A stretch of DNA of 64,000 bases from Pseudomonadota bacterium (GCA_021838715.1 JAKCCX010000002.1:1-64000); one strand, 5' to 3'; positions 45,028-54,679 are shown, counted from the stretch's first letter. Program-made: numbers and translations. Notes: a model not told the origin generated them from the sequence alone.

Positions 45028-45080
45028 GGTGATCTCCAGAGTTGATGATGAAGGGTTGATAAGTTCACGGCGCAAGCCTA

Positions 45081-45110
45081 GGTACGTACCGTTACATGTT
45101 TATTACATGT
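45081..45110. promoter_or_regulatory. Candidate operator upstream of the porin gene
   Basis: The perfect palindrome GGTACGTACC (45081-45090) is followed by two copies of TTACATGT (45092-45099 and 45103-45110) spaced exactly 11 bases apart, one helical turn. They lie 54-83 bases upstream of the porin TTG. The AT-rich spot stands out in GC-rich DNA. The protein that binds is unknown. Confidence 0.45.
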
Positions 45111-45193
45111 CGCAATTTTCCAACGACGCGCGTTGCCATTAGGGGCTTTGCGCCAGTCGCGGCAGTGCGTGTTTCCGGATCGTGACAACGACA

Positions 45194-45223
45194 TTGGCGG
45201 TCGCCCCGCAGGGTTCGTACAAT
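45194..45223 (+). promoter_or_regulatory. Sigma70-type promoter of coq7
   Basis: TTGGCG (45194-45199) and TACAAT (45218-45223) with an 18-base spacer, 53 bases before the coq7 start. Both boxes are close to consensus. The rest of the 248-base porin-coq7 gap holds no further gene. Confidence 0.6.
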
Positions 45224-45275
45224 TGCGCAGTTCCGTGCTCGGCGCGCACGCCGATGGGAAGGGGGGAGGCGGGTC

Positions 45276-45932
45276 ATGGATACACTTCGGAAGGCAACGG
45301 CGCTCGATGAACTGCTGCGGGTCGCGCAATCGGCCTTGACCGTGATCACCGGTTCGCCGCCCTCGTCGCGTCCCGACCCGGGAAATCCGGCGCGGTCGGT
45401 CGAACTTTCACCGGTTCTCGGCGAGGCGGACCGTCGCCATGCCGCCGGCCTGATGCGCGTCAATCACGTCGGCGAGATCTGCGCCCAGGCGCTGTATGAG
45501 GCGCAGTCCATGGCCACCCGGGATGACAGCCTGCGCACCGTGTTTCGGCAGGCGGCGGTGGAGGAGGCCGACCATCTCGCCTGGACGCGCCGCCGGGTGG
45601 AGGAACTGGGCGGCCGGGTCAGCGCCCTGGTGCCGCTGTGGTACGCCGGCGCCTTCGGGATCGGCCTTGCCGCGGCGCTGGTCGGCGATCGCCCCAGTCT
45701 GGGGTTCATGGCGGAGACCGAGCGCCAGGTCGAGGAACACCTGCTGGACCATCTGCAGAAGCTGCCGCCCCACGATCAGGTTTCGCGGGCGATCGTCGAG
45801 CAGATGAAACTCGACGAGGTCGGCCACGCCAACACCGCGGTGGCCCACGGCGGCGCCGACCTGCCCTTTCCGGTGCGCCTGGCGATGAAGGCCGCGGCGA
45901 AGGTGATGACGACGACGGCCTACTACCTCTGA
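45276..45932 (+). CDS. coq7: Coq7-type demethoxyubiquinone hydroxylase
   Basis: 218 residues. A di-iron monooxygenase that hydroxylates 2-polyprenyl-3-methyl-6-methoxy-1,4-benzoquinone in aerobic ubiquinone synthesis. The iron ligands appear as E67 (GEICAQ), E97 and H100 (EADH), E149 and E181-H184 (EVGH). Two hydrophobic helices suggest peripheral membrane binding. The ATG at 45276 follows GGGGAGGCGGG. It converges on the OsmC-like gene with 39 bases between. Confidence 0.94.
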   Translation: MDTLRKATALDELLRVAQSALTVITGSPPSSRPDPGNPARSVELSPVLGEADRRHAAGLMRVNHVGEICAQALYEAQSMATRDDSLRTVFRQAAVEEADHLAWTRRRVEELGGRVSALVPLWYAGAFGIGLAAALVGDRPSLGFMAETERQVEEHLLDHLQKLPPHDQVSRAIVEQMKLDEVGHANTAVAHGGADLPFPVRLAMKAAAKVMTTTAYYL

Positions 45933-45971
45933 GCTGCCGTCATTGCGGGGGGGCGCTACAGCGGACCATCA

Positions 45972-46397
45972 TTACAGTGTGTCCACCACCTCGACCTCGA
46001 TCTCGATCTTTGCCGTCTTCTCGACCATCGCCCCCGCCGAACAGTATTTTTCGTGCGACAGCCGTACCGCGCGTTCCACCGCGTCCTGCGGCAGCGACCG
46101 GCCGGTGACCACGAAATGCATGGTGATGCGCGTGAATACCTTGGGGTCGGTGGCTGCGCGCTCGGCCGACAGCCGTACTTCGCAGCCGCGCACGTCGTGG
46201 CGCCCGCGCTTGAGGATGTGCACGACGTCGTACGCCGTGCAGCCGCCGGTGCCGGCCAGGAGCAATTCCATCGGCCGGGGCGCGAGGTTGCGTCCGCCGC
46301 CCTCCGGCGCGCCGTCCATCGCGACCAGATGACCGCTGCCGGTCTCGGCAACGAAGGTCATTCCCGACGGTCCGCCCCAGCGAACAAAGCACTCCAT
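45972..46397 (-). CDS. OsmC/YhfA-family protein
   Basis: 141 residues. The two conserved peroxidatic-type cysteines are C53 (GGCTAYDV) and C119 (HEKYCSAGAM), as in OsmC/YhfA hydroperoxide reductases. The start ATG 46397 follows GGAGGAAG; the long upstream extension of the frame has no support. Cytoplasmic. The exact substrate (organic hydroperoxides or unknown) cannot be read. YhfA-like members are common in Proteobacteria. Its start region lies 128 bases from rplM, divergently. Confidence 0.88.
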   Translation of the reverse strand: MECFVRWGGPSGMTFVAETGSGHLVAMDGAPEGGGRNLAPRPMELLLAGTGGCTAYDVVHILKRGRHDVRGCEVRLSAERAATDPKVFTRITMHFVVTGRSLPQDAVERAVRLSHEKYCSAGAMVEKTAKIEIEVEVVDTL

Positions 46398-46458
46398 GGC
46401 GTCTTCCTCCGCAAAACCCCGATTCTGCCTGATCAAGCCTGGCTCCGAAAACTCCCGC

Positions 46459-46487
46459 TTGCAGCACTGCCGATCAGGCCGTACAAT
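46459..46487 (+). promoter_or_regulatory. Sigma70 promoter of rplM-rpsI
   Basis: TTGCAG (46459-46464), 17-base spacer, TACAAT (46482-46487). The predicted transcript starts near 46494, giving a leader of about 32 bases. That leader has no good Shine-Dalgarno, which leaves room for translational control by L13 as known in other bacteria. Confidence 0.8.
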
Positions 46488-46525
46488 ATGCGGCTTTCCC
46501 CGGTCGGCAGAACCTTTTTGACGCC

Positions 46526-46954
46526 ATGAAGACATTTTCCGCCAAATCGCACGAAGTGCGCCGCGACTGGTTCGTGGTCGACGCCAACGACAAGGTGCTG
46601 GGTCGGCTCGCCTCGCAGATCGCACTGCGCCTGCGCGGCAAGCACAAGCCCGAATACACCCCGCACGTCGATACGGGCGATTTCATCGTCGTCGTCAATG
46701 CCGGCAAGCTCCGCGTCACCGGGGCCAAGGAAACCGACAAGGTGTACTACCGCCACACCACCTATCCCGGTGGCGTGCGCGAGACCACGTTCGGCAAGAT
46801 GCAGCAGCGCTTCCCGGGGCGCGCGCTGCAGATCGCCGTTCGCGGCATGCTGCCCAAGGGGCCGCTGGGCTACGCGATGATCAAGAAGCTCAAGATCTAC
46901 GCCGAAGCCGATCATCCCCATGAGGCGCAGCAGCCCAAGGCGCTGAACATCTGA
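46526..46954 (+). CDS. rplM: 50S ribosomal protein L13
   Basis: 142 residues, the exact length of most bacterial L13 proteins. Hallmarks are [35 protein letters not shown] and [12 protein letters not shown]. It binds 23S rRNA early in 50S assembly. First gene of the rplM-rpsI pair behind a clear promoter. Confidence 0.98.
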   Translation: MKTFSAKSHEVRRDWFVVDANDKVLGRLASQIALRLRGKHKPEYTPHVDTGDFIVVVNAGKLRVTGAKETDKVYYRHTTYPGGVRETTFGKMQQRFPGRALQIAVRGMLPKGPLGYAMIKKLKIYAEADHPHEAQQPKALNI

Positions 46955-46992
46955 CGCCCTGAACATCGAATCGAGAACCAGCAAGGTACGCC

Positions 46993-47385
46993 ATGATCGG
47001 TAAGCACAATTATGGAACGGGGCGCCGCAAGAGTTCGGTGGCGCGCGTCTTTCTGCGCCGCGGCAGCGGCAACATCGTCATCAACGGCCGTCCGATGGAC
47101 GAGTACTTCCATCGCGAAACGGGCCGGATGATCGTGCGCCAGCCGCTCGAACTCACCGGCAACCTGACGACGTTCGACATTCAGGTCAACGTCGATGGCG
47201 GCGGCGAGTCGGGCCAGTCCGGCGCGGTGCGCCACGGCATCACCCGTGCCCTGATCGACTACGACGCGACGCTCAAGCCCGCCCTCTCCAAGGCCGGGCT
47301 GGTGACGCGCGACGCGCGGGAAGTCGAACGGAAGAAGGTCGGCCTGCGCAAGGCACGCCGCCGCAAGCAGTTCTCCAAGCGTTGA
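46993..47385 (+). CDS. rpsI: 30S ribosomal protein S9
   Basis: 130 residues. Opens with [15 protein letters not shown] and ends in the basic tail [11 protein letters not shown], whose last residues reach the P-site t[12 protein letters not shown] and [14 protein letters not shown] are typical. It lies 38 bases after rplM, as in most Proteobacteria. Confidence 0.98.
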   Translation: MIGKHNYGTGRRKSSVARVFLRRGSGNIVINGRPMDEYFHRETGRMIVRQPLELTGNLTTFDIQVNVDGGGESGQSGAVRHGITRALIDYDATLKPALSKAGLVTRDAREVERKKVGLRKARRRKQFSKR

Positions 47386-47392
47386 TTTTCCG

Positions 47393-47419
47393 GCGTCCCT
47401 GCCTTGGCGCAAGGGACGC
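47393..47419 (+). terminator. Hairpin after rpsI
   Basis: GCGTCCCT (47393-47400), 11-base loop, AGGGACGC (47412-47419), starting 8 bases after the rpsI stop. There is no U run after it, so it may act in mRNA stability or as a weak terminator. The rest of the 220-base gap to argC is GC-rich, with a possible -10 (TATACT, 47557-47562) and no gene. Confidence 0.4.
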
Positions 47420-47605
47420 ACCGGTGCATGGGGCAGGATCGGCCGCCGCGCGCGGCCGTTTCCGCGCCCGCGCGGGCCCCTCGGCGTTCTCGCGCTTCCA
47501 AGCGGATGATGCGCCAATGTGGGGAGCCGGGCCGGCGCGATCGGCCACCGGGAATCTATACTCCCCTGTTTCCCCGGACATCGGACGACAAGGGCAGCAA
47601 CCACC

Positions 47606-48670
47606 ATGACCCGCAAGATCCGCGTCGGCATCGTTGGCGGCACCGGATATACCGGCGTCGAGCTGTTGCGTCTGCTCGCACAGCATCCCAAGGCGGAACT
47701 GGTCGCCATCACCTCCCGCAAGGAAGCAGGCACGCCCGTTGACCGGATTTTTGGTTCCCTGCGCGGCCGGGTCGATCTGCGCTTCACGAGTCCCGATGCA
47801 CGGGAACTCGAGCGTTGCGACGTCGTGTTCTTTGCCACGCCGCACGGCGTGGCGATGAATCAGGCGCGGGCGCTGGTCGAGGCCGGCGTGCGGGTCATCG
47901 ATCTGGCGGCGGATTTCCGGCTGCGCGACCCCGCGCAATTCGAGGCCTGGTACAAGATGCCGCACACCTGCCCGGACCTCCTCGCGGAGGCGGTGTACGG
48001 CTTGCCGGAGTTGAACCGGGCGGCGATCGGTTCGGCGCGGATCATCGGCTGTCCCGGCTGCTATCCCACCAGCATGCAGCTTGGTCTGGCGCCCATCCTG
48101 GAGTGGGAGCGCGATCATCCGGGCGCCATCGATTGCGGCGCGATCATCGCCGACTGCAAATCGGGGGTGAGCGGAGCGGGCCGGAAGGCGGAAGTCGACT
48201 ATCTGGGCGCCGAAGTATCCGAGAACTTCCGTGCCTACGGACTTTCCGGTCACCGCCACCATCCGGAAACGGTGCAGCAGCTATCGCTCCTGGCCGGCAA
48301 GCCGGTCGGGCTGACCTTCGTCCCGCACCTCGTGCCGATGATCCGCGGCATTTTCAGCAGCATCTACGTCCGCCTCGGAACCGCGGCGGATCTGAGCGAC
48401 GCGGACCTGCAGGCGCTGTACGAACGCCGGTATGCCGGCGAGCCGTTCGTCGACGTGCTGCCCGCCGATTGTGCGCCGGAAACCCGTTCGGTACGCGGCA
48501 CGAACCTTGCTCGCATTGGTTTGCGTCGTCCGGCGCGGGATCTGCTGCTCGTGCTGGTGGTCGAGGACAACCTCGTCAAGGGGGCGGCGGGGCAGGCCGT
48601 GCAATGCATGAACCGCCTTTTCGGCGTTCCGGAGACGGAAGGGCTGATGCAGATCGCCGCCGTGCCCTGA
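47606..48670 (+). CDS. argC: N-acetyl-gamma-glutamyl-phosphate reductase (ArgC)
   Basis: 354 residues; NADPH-dependent third step of arginine synthesis. The NADP motif is [13 protein letters not shown] (8-20) and the catalytic cysteine is C152 in GCPGCYPT. Others are AADFRLRD and SGHRHHPE. The start ATG 47606 gives [12 protein letters not shown]; upstream in-frame sequence shows no coding character. Normal type-1 AGPR length. Its place after rpsI is common in Burkholderiales. Confidence 0.96.
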   Translation: MTRKIRVGIVGGTGYTGVELLRLLAQHPKAELVAITSRKEAGTPVDRIFGSLRGRVDLRFTSPDARELERCDVVFFATPHGVAMNQARALVEAGVRVIDLAADFRLRDPAQFEAWYKMPHTCPDLLAEAVYGLPELNRAAIGSARIIGCPGCYPTSMQLGLAPILEWERDHPGAIDCGAIIADCKSGVSGAGRKAEVDYLGAEVSENFRAYGLSGHRHHPETVQQLSLLAGKPVGLTFVPHLVPMIRGIFSSIYVRLGTAADLSDADLQALYERRYAGEPFVDVLPADCAPETRSVRGTNLARIGLRRPARDLLLVLVVEDNLVKGAAGQAVQCMNRLFGVPETEGLMQIAAVP

Positions 48671-48748
48671 ACGGAAGGCGGGCAGGAACGCGATCGCGGG
48701 ACGGTCACACGGCAGAACGGAGAGGCGGCAAGGGACGGTGGCAATACG

Positions 48749-49489
48749 ATGAAGTGGAAGCTGTTCCTGCGCAAGAATACGCTGAGCGCGCCCAAGGTCT
48801 CGGTACGTTCGCACATGTCCTGGCCGGTGCGGACGGCGATCACCTTTTTGCTGATGGTCGCGGCGGCGGTTGCCGGGCTGGCGCTCTACGACTGGGGCCG
48901 GCATTTCGGTGGCCCCAACCGCGAACAGCTGGTTGCCCAGGTGGCGAGTCTGCGCAGCGCCTTGCATGCGGCAACGGCCGAGCGGGATCGCGACGCCATG
49001 AAGGCGGCGGCGCTGCAAGGCCAGGTACAGGTGGAGAAGGCCGCGCAGGATCAACTCATGCTGCAGGTGCGCAATCTGGATGCGGATCGCGCGCGGATGC
49101 AGGCGGACCTGGACTTCTTCGAAAGCCTGCTGCCGGTGCGGCGGGGCGAAAAGGGCGTCGTGATCCGGAGTTTCCGGGTCGAGCCGGAGGGAACCGCGGC
49201 GCAGATGCACTACCGCCTGCTGGTGCAGCAGGCGGGCAGGCCGCAGCGCGATTTCGTCGGATCGGTGCAGTTGCGCGTGACGTACGTGCAGAACGGCCGC
49301 TTCAACACCTTGTGGGTTCCGGCGGCGGATGCGCCGTCGGATGCGCGTCAGATGATGCAGCTATCCTTCCGCAACTACCAGCGGCTGGAGGGGAGTTTCA
49401 CCCTGCCCACCGGAGCGCGACTGCAGTCGGTGCAGGTGCGCATCCTCGCCGGCGGAACGGTTCGGCTGCGACAGACATTCGCCGGGTGA
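48749..49489 (+). CDS. DUF6776-like membrane-anchored coiled-coil protein
   Basis: 246 residues, bitopic. A short basic cytoplasmic N-terminus is followed by one membrane helix (about 26-47), a coiled coil (about 58-120) and a periplasmic beta-rich domain (130-246) with LLPVRRGEKGVVIRSF and QLRVTYVQNG. It resembles a conserved betaproteobacterial family of unknown function usually found next to a bactofilin, as here (28-base gap). A role in cell-envelope or cell-shape scaffolding is inferred only from that linkage. Confidence 0.75.
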   Translation: MKWKLFLRKNTLSAPKVSVRSHMSWPVRTAITFLLMVAAAVAGLALYDWGRHFGGPNREQLVAQVASLRSALHAATAERDRDAMKAAALQGQVQVEKAAQDQLMLQVRNLDADRARMQADLDFFESLLPVRRGEKGVVIRSFRVEPEGTAAQMHYRLLVQQAGRPQRDFVGSVQLRVTYVQNGRFNTLWVPAADAPSDARQMMQLSFRNYQRLEGSFTLPTGARLQSVQVRILAGGTVRLRQTFAG

Positions 49490-49517
49490 TCCGGCGGGCG
49501 GGCAACGGGAGCGGGAA

Positions 49518-49919
49518 ATGTTCGGCAAGAAGGCGGCAGCGCAATATGAAATCGGCAGTCTGATCGGGGCCACGACGACCATTTCCGGCGACGTCACGTT
49601 CGTCGGCGGCATGCGGATCGATGGTACGGTGAAAGGTGCGGTGCGGTGCGCGGAAGGCGAGAAAGGCGGCCTTCTGGTCATCAGCGAACACGGCAGCATC
49701 GAGGGGGAGGTCTGCGCGGCGCATCTGGTGGTGGGCGGCCGCATCGCCGGTCCGGTCAATGCCGGGCAGCTCGTCGAACTGCAGCCCAAGGCCCGGATCG
49801 TCGGCGACGTGCGCTACGCCGCCCTGGAGATGCATCATGGTGCCGTCGTCGAGGGGATGATGATTCACATTCCTTCGGAGACGCGCATCGATGCGCGCGT
49901 CAATCAGCCGGAGCCGTGA
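49518..49919 (+). CDS. Bactofilin-family cytoskeletal protein
   Basis: 133 residues. The right-handed beta-helix core is visible as repeating short strands: ISGDVTFVGGMRIDGTVKG, GSIEGEVCAAHLVVGG, IAGPVNAGQLVELQPKARI. Short disordered ends flank it. Bactofilins self-assemble without nucleotides and localise envelope or motility factors, including polar GTPase systems in Myxococcus. It is probably co-transcribed with the DUF6776-like gene. Confidence 0.9.
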   Translation: MFGKKAAAQYEIGSLIGATTTISGDVTFVGGMRIDGTVKGAVRCAEGEKGGLLVISEHGSIEGEVCAAHLVVGGRIAGPVNAGQLVELQPKARIVGDVRYAALEMHHGAVVEGMMIHIPSETRIDARVNQPEP

Positions 49920-49981
49920 TTCCGTGATCCAAAACCGGGAAGCGGGTATGGTTGTCTTCCCGCCCCTTGGCCATACCTTCC

Positions 49982-49987
49982 TATAAT
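49982..49987 (+). promoter_or_regulatory. -10 element of the erpA promoter
   Basis: A consensus TATAAT 29 bases before the erpA ATG. No good -35 box lies at 16-18 bases upstream. AGGAG at the correct distance before the ATG marks the ribosome site. Confidence 0.45.
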
Positions 49988-50016
49988 CGCGAATATTCCC
50001 ACCAGGAGTTCCCATC

Positions 50017-50367
50017 ATGAACGCTCCCGTCGAAGCCTCCGTTCCGCTGATCTTTTCCGATGCCGCCGCCGGCAAGGTGCGGCAGTTGATCGAAGAGGAA
50101 GGAAACCCCGATCTGAAGCTGCGCGTGTTTGTGCAGGGGGGCGGATGTTCCGGCTTCCAGTACGGATTCACGTTCGACGAGACCGTGAACGACGACGACA
50201 CGACGATGGAGCGCAACGGCGTGACGCTGCTCATCGACTCGATGAGCTTCCAGTATCTCGTGGGCGCCGAAATCGATTACAAGGAAGACCTGGACGGCGC
50301 GCAGTTCGTCATCCGCAATCCGAACGCCACCACCACCTGCGGCTGCGGATCGTCCTTCTCCGTCTGA
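50017..50367 (+). CDS. erpA: Iron-sulfur cluster insertion protein ErpA
   Basis: 116 residues, A-type carrier. Ligand cysteines are C44 ([12 protein letters not shown]) and C108/C110 (TTCGCGSSF). It carries [4Fe-4S] or [2Fe-2S] clusters to apo-enzymes such as those of isoprenoid synthesis. Opens with the ErpA-like [18 protein letters not shown]. Own promoter; followed by a palindromic repeat. Confidence 0.96.
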   Translation: MNAPVEASVPLIFSDAAAGKVRQLIEEEGNPDLKLRVFVQGGGCSGFQYGFTFDETVNDDDTTMERNGVTLLIDSMSFQYLVGAEIDYKEDLDGAQFVIRNPNATTTCGCGSSFSV

Positions 50368-50416
50368 CGGATCCTTGCCCGGCCCCGCGAGCGGGTCGGC
50401 AGGGCGGGATGTTTCC

Positions 50417-50455
50417 CCCTCTCCCGCGTGCGGGAGAGGGTTGGGGTGAGGGTGG
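50417..50455 (+). repeat. Palindromic repeat between convergent erpA and anmK
   Basis: CCCTCTCCCGC (50417-50427), loop GT, GCGGGAGAGGG (50430-50440), then TTGGGGTGAGGGTGG. Stem identical to the copy at 20004-20027. Lies between gene ends, where it may add mRNA stability or act as a weak terminator. Confidence 0.85.
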
Positions 50456-50470
50456 GCGCGATCGCGGCGC

Positions 50471-51634
50471 TCAGCGCGGATAGCGCGCTCCCAGCACCCG
50501 GGGATGCCGTGCTCCCGTCACCGCCGGCAGATTTCCCGGCGTTCCCGCGAGGTATGCCCGCGCCAGCCATGCGAAGGCCAGCCCTTCCACATGTTCGGGT
50601 GCGATGCCCACGCTGCCCGAGTCGAGCACGGGGATCGCGGCACATTCTTCCCGCAGCATCCGCATCAGGGTGGCGTTGTACGCCCCGCCGCCGCAGACGA
50701 CGACGTCCTGCGCCGACGGGTGGTGTTGCCGGATGGCGCTGCCGATCGTTGCCGCGGTGAACCGGGTCAGCGTGGCCTGCACATCGACGAGGGCGAGATG
50801 TCCGTGTGGATCGACCCGCGCCAGATTCCGGTCCAGCCAGTCCGCATGGAAGAGATCGCGGCCGGTGCTCTTGGGCGGCGGTGCCGACAGGAACGGCTCG
50901 TCGAGGAGCGCGGCGAGCAGGGCGGGGTCGCTGCGCCCTTGTGCCGCCCAGGCACCGTCCCGGTCGCATGGGCCGCCCCGGTGCCGTGCATGCCATAGGT
51001 CGATCAGGACGTTGCCTGGGCCGCAATCGAATCCCAGCACCGAATCGGCTGTTGATGCGGTCGCCGACTCTGCCACCGACCTCCGGGCCGGCAGTCCGGT
51101 GATGTTGGCGATCCCCCCGATGTTGACGATCGCGCGCGGATGGTCGGCGCGGAAGACGGCGTCGTGGAATGCCGGTACGAGCGGCGCGCCTTCGCCGCCG
51201 GCGGCGATGTCCCGAGCGCGGAAATCGGCGATGACGTCGATCTCGGTAAGCTCCGCCACGACTGCCGGCGCATTGAGCTGGATGGTGTAGCCGGCATCGG
51301 GCCGGTGCCGGATCGTCTGCCCATGCACGCCGGCGGCGCGCACCTGCGTCGGCGTGCATCCGGCGCGGGCGAGCAATTCCGCGATCGCCTGTGCGGTTCC
51401 GCGTGCGAGGTGCTGCGCGGCGACGGCCGCCCGGTGCAGTTCGTTCTCGACGGGACTCTGCAGCGCGAACAGGGCCGCGCGCAACTCGTCCGCGAACGCG
51501 TGGTGCACATGGGCGATCAGGCGCACGGGCGGCTGTCCGGCTGCCGGAAACTGCGCGAGCACGGCATCGATTCCGTCGAGGCTGGTGCCGGACATGACGC
51601 CGATATAGAGGTCGTCCTGGGTTTCGTTGCGCAT
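50471..51634 (-). CDS. anmK: Anhydro-N-acetylmuramic acid kinase (AnmK)
   Basis: 387 residues from ATG 51634 (MRNETQDDLYIGVMSGTSLDG). It phosphorylates and hydrolyses anhydroMurNAc to MurNAc-6-phosphate in peptidoglycan recycling. Motifs are the ATP-binding VMSGTSLDGID, HGQTIRHRP, IVNIGGIANIT, LGFDCGPGN and VVCGGGAYN. An ATG 14 codons upstream would add a segment without family support. Divergent from tyrS, 113 bases away. Confidence 0.94.
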   Translation of the reverse strand: MRNETQDDLYIGVMSGTSLDGIDAVLAQFPAAGQPPVRLIAHVHHAFADELRAALFALQSPVENELHRAAVAAQHLARGTAQAIAELLARAGCTPTQVRAAGVHGQTIRHRPDAGYTIQLNAPAVVAELTEIDVIADFRARDIAAGGEGAPLVPAFHDAVFRADHPRAIVNIGGIANITGLPARRSVAESATASTADSVLGFDCGPGNVLIDLWHARHRGGPCDRDGAWAAQGRSDPALLAALLDEPFLSAPPPKSTGRDLFHADWLDRNLARVDPHGHLALVDVQATLTRFTAATIGSAIRQHHPSAQDVVVCGGGAYNATLMRMLREECAAIPVLDSGSVGIAPEHVEGLAFAWLARAYLAGTPGNLPAVTGARHPRVLGARYPR

Positions 51635-51747
51635 AGGATCCAGAGCAGTCGAGGGCAAGGCCGGGTCGGTCGCCACGCCCTGCCGGCCGCGGCCGCGCGC
51701 AGGGTGTGGGGTACGGAAGAGCAGTTTGCCCTAAAATCTCCGCCCTT

Positions 51748-52986
51748 ATGCCGACCGAATCCGTATCTTCTCCCGTTCCCCCCGAGGTCGAGCGCGCGCT
51801 GGCGATCGTCAAGCGCGGCTGCGACGAACTGCTGGTCGAAAGCGAGTTCGTGGCCAAGCTGGCGCGTTCGCATGCCACGGACACGCCCTTGCGCTGCAAG
51901 CTCGGCCTCGACCCGACGGCGCCCGACATCCACCTCGGGCATACCGTGGTCCTCAACAAGCTGCGTCAGCTGCAGGATCTCGGCCACACGGTGATTTTTC
52001 TCATCGGCGACTTCACGGCGATGATCGGCGATCCGTCCGGACGCAACGTTACCCGCCCGCCGTTGTCGGCCGAGCAGATCCGCGCCCATGCCGAGACCTA
52101 CTTCGAGCAGGCCGCGCTGGTGCTCGATCGCGATCGCACCGAGATCCGCTACAACGCCGAATGGTCGCAGCCGCTGGGGGCCGACGGCATGATCCGCCTC
52201 GCCTCCCACTACACGCTGGCCCGCCTGCTCGAGCGCGACGATTTTCAGAAGCGGTACGCCGGGGGCCAGCCGATCGCGATGCACGAGCTGCTCTACCCGC
52301 TGATGCAGGGTTACGACTCGGTCGCGCTCCGCGCCGACCTGGAACTGGGCGGAACGGACCAGAAGTTCAATCTGCTGGTCGGACGGGAATTGCAGAAGCA
52401 CTACGGGCAGGAGCCGCAATGCGTGCTCACCATGCCTTTGCTCGAAGGCACGGACGGCGTCGACAAGATGTCCAAGTCCAAGGGCAATTACATCGGCATC
52501 ACGGAACCGCCCACGGAGATGTTCGGCAAGCTGATGTCGATCTCCGACGATCTCATGTGGCGCTACTACGATCTGCTTTCGGCGCGCTCGATCGACGCGA
52601 TCGCCGGGCTGCGCCGCGAGATCGCGCAGGGCCGCAATCCGCGCGACGCCAAGGTCGCGCTGGCGCAGGAGATGGTCGCGCGCTTCCACTCGCAGGCCGC
52701 CGCGGTCGCCGCGCTGGAGGAATTCGAAGCCCGGTTCCGCCACGGTGCGGTTCCGGAAGACATGCCCGCGGTTGCGATGCCGGCCACCGACGGCGCGATC
52801 GCGATCGGGCACCTGCTCAAGCAGGCGGGCCTGGCGTCCTCGACCAGCGACGCGCTGCGCAGCGTCGAGCAGGGCGCCGTACGGATCGACGGCCAGCGCG
52901 TCGAAGACCGCGCCCTGCGCGTCGCCTGCGGCACCTACGTCGTGCAGATCGGCAAACGCCGCTGGGCACGGGTGACCGTGGAATAG
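51748..52986 (+). CDS. tyrS: Tyrosyl-tRNA synthetase
   Basis: 412 residues. Class I synthetase with the HIGH-like PDIHLGHT (H62, H65), the KMSKS motif DKMSKSKGN (about 238-246), and a C-terminal S4 RNA-binding domain ([27 protein letters not shown]). The KMSKS form and the shorter length match the TyrZ type common in Betaproteobacteria. The start ATG at 51748 lies 10 bases after a TAAAAT -10-like box (51732-51737), so the message may have a very short leader. Confidence 0.95.
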   Translation: MPTESVSSPVPPEVERALAIVKRGCDELLVESEFVAKLARSHATDTPLRCKLGLDPTAPDIHLGHTVVLNKLRQLQDLGHTVIFLIGDFTAMIGDPSGRNVTRPPLSAEQIRAHAETYFEQAALVLDRDRTEIRYNAEWSQPLGADGMIRLASHYTLARLLERDDFQKRYAGGQPIAMHELLYPLMQGYDSVALRADLELGGTDQKFNLLVGRELQKHYGQEPQCVLTMPLLEGTDGVDKMSKSKGNYIGITEPPTEMFGKLMSISDDLMWRYYDLLSARSIDAIAGLRREIAQGRNPRDAKVALAQEMVARFHSQAAAVAALEEFEARFRHGAVPEDMPAVAMPATDGAIAIGHLLKQAGLASSTSDALRSVEQGAVRIDGQRVEDRALRVACGTYVVQIGKRRWARVTVE

Positions 52987-53055
52987 GCGCAGAGGGGGCG
53001 CGGGCCGGATGTCCACCCGAGGCCGGACGCACCCCCCTTGCGCAGCGAGATCGCC

Positions 53056-53712
53056 ATGAACGAAACCACGCTGATTCTGGTCCGCCACGGCGAAACCGAG
53101 TGGAACATCCAGTCCCGCATGCAGGGCCATCGCGACATCGCCCTCTCCCCCCGCGGCGTGGAACAGGCCGAAGCCGTCGCGCGTCACCTGACGCGCGCCC
53201 GGACGAATGACATCCCCGACATCGCCACCGTATTTGCCAGCGACCTGTCGCGCGCCCGCGCTACGGCCGCCCCGATCGCCGCGCGCGCCGGCGTATCGCT
53301 GCGGATCGACTCCCGCCTGCGCGAGCGCGGGTTCGGCCTGTTCGAGGGATCCACCTATGCCGAGGCCCACGCCAGGTGGCCCGAGATCTATGCGACCTGG
53401 CAGCGGCGGGAGCCCGATTACGCGGTGCCGGGCGGCGAGTCCTACGTGCAGGTCCGCGCCCGCACCCTGGCGGCGATCGAGGATATCGCCCGCGAGTTTG
53501 CGGGAAAGACCGTCGTGGTGGTCACGCACGGCGGGATTCTCGACGCCGTGTATCGCGCCGCTTTCGACATCCCATGGAAGACGCCGCGCCCGTACGCCAT
53601 CCCCAACGGGTCGATCAGCCGGGCCACCGCGTGCCTGCCGGGCCCGGCATTGCGGATCCATTTCTGGGCCGACCGCGACCACCTCGATGCGCCGGCAGAC
53701 CCGCCGCGGTGA
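53056..53712 (+). CDS. Histidine phosphatase family protein (GpmB/phosphoglycerate mutase-like)
   Basis: 218 residues. The catalytic signature LVRHGETEWN has phospho-His H11, with Arg in SDLSRARATA, E in the RERGFGLFEG segment, and the second His in VVTHGGILDA. The ATG at 53056 is preferred over an in-frame TTG at 53038. These enzymes range from cofactor-dependent mutases to general phosphatases; the substrate cannot be read. Position after tyrS is common in Burkholderiales. It converges on the next gene with 9 bases between stops. Confidence 0.88.
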   Translation: MNETTLILVRHGETEWNIQSRMQGHRDIALSPRGVEQAEAVARHLTRARTNDIPDIATVFASDLSRARATAAPIAARAGVSLRIDSRLRERGFGLFEGSTYAEAHARWPEIYATWQRREPDYAVPGGESYVQVRARTLAAIEDIAREFAGKTVVVVTHGGILDAVYRAAFDIPWKTPRPYAIPNGSISRATACLPGPALRIHFWADRDHLDAPADPPR

Positions 53713-53721
53713 TCCCGGCGC

Positions 53722-54474
53722 TTACTTGGCGGCGGGACCCCGCAGCTGGGATGCGGTCGGCAGGCCCCGATAGATCGTCGAGACCCCTGCCTCCAGCGAA
53801 GAGGGCGAGTGATGCGCCGGATCGGCGCCCCCGATCTGTTCGGCGGACGGGAAGTGGGCGGCGAGCCGGGAATGGATCTGGTCGGCCTGCTTGTGCAGGC
53901 CGTTGCGCTTGTAATTGGTGTACAGGCCCAACAGGCAATCCGCGATCTGGCGGCCATAGCGTTGCCGAAGGAATTCATCGCGCAGCGTGTCGTCGAGGAT
54001 CCGCAGCGCCGCGGCATCTTCGCGGAGCCGCACCAGCCGGCGCGCAAGCCGCAACTGTTCCTCCATGGGCAGCGCCTTCAGGACCTTGGGTTGCGCCAGG
54101 CGCAGGAACGTCCTGCGCAATTCGTCGGTCGGCGTCTGCACTTTGGTCCACAGCAGGCGCAGGGCGGAATCCAGCAGCACCTCCTGATCGGATCCCAGCA
54201 AGGCCGCATTGAAGTAGGCGCACAGCAGGTCCGGGTTTTTGGGGGCCCGTTCCACCAGTTCGCGGTAGAGGCGGGTCGCGCGGCGGATATCCAGGCGGGT
54301 GGTCGCCTCCTGCGCCTGCTCGAGCAGGGACGCGCCGCGCGGAGGCGAACCGCCGGCGGCCGCGGGTTGTCGCGCGCGGGAGGCCGGCTTGCGGGCCAGC
54401 CATGCCAGCGGCAGGACGAGGACGATCCCCGCCGCAATCCAGGCCCAGAGCGGAATCGACGTGATGGCGTGCAA
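53722..54474 (-). CDS. Membrane-anchored helical-repeat (TPR-like) protein, unknown function
   Basis: About 250 residues from a TTG at 54474 (GGGGAA about 6 bases before), giving an N-terminal membrane helix [20 protein letters not shown]. No ATG suits; the frame continues upstream but overlaps the carA promoter. The rest is helical and repeat-like: [55 protein letters not shown], consistent with TPR-type packing. The helical domain may face the cytoplasm or periplasm. No clear family was recognised. Confidence 0.7.
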   Translation of the reverse strand: MHAITSIPLWAWIAAGIVLVLPLAWLARKPASRARQPAAAGGSPPRGASLLEQAQEATTRLDIRRATRLYRELVERAPKNPDLLCAYFNAALLGSDQEVLLDSALRLLWTKVQTPTDELRRTFLRLAQPKVLKALPMEEQLRLARRLVRLREDAAALRILDDTLRDEFLRQRYGRQIADCLLGLYTNYKRNGLHKQADQIHSRLAAHFPSAEQIGGADPAHHSPSSLEAGVSTIYRGLPTASQLRGPAAK

Positions 54475-54589
54475 AGCGGTTCCCCGAGGGGTTGCGGGTG
54501 GGCCTTCCGGGGAATTCCCGGAAGGCCGCCCTATGATGGCCGAATTTTTCGCGACCGTCGATCCGGCAATCGGACGAAGAGCCCCCGGG

Positions 54590-54595
54590 TATAAT
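54590..54595 (+). promoter_or_regulatory. -10 element of the carA promoter
   Basis: Perfect TATAAT, 84 bases upstream of the carA GTG. The -35 region (near 54567) is weak. The leader of about 80 bases has no obvious attenuator or U-rich terminator. Confidence 0.55.
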
Positions 54596-54679
54596 GACAA
54601 GGTTTGCCCGGTTCCATTCCGCCCGCGTCTGCCCGCGGGCGCAGCCTGCCGACGGACCGGGGTTTCTCCAGGAGTCTCA

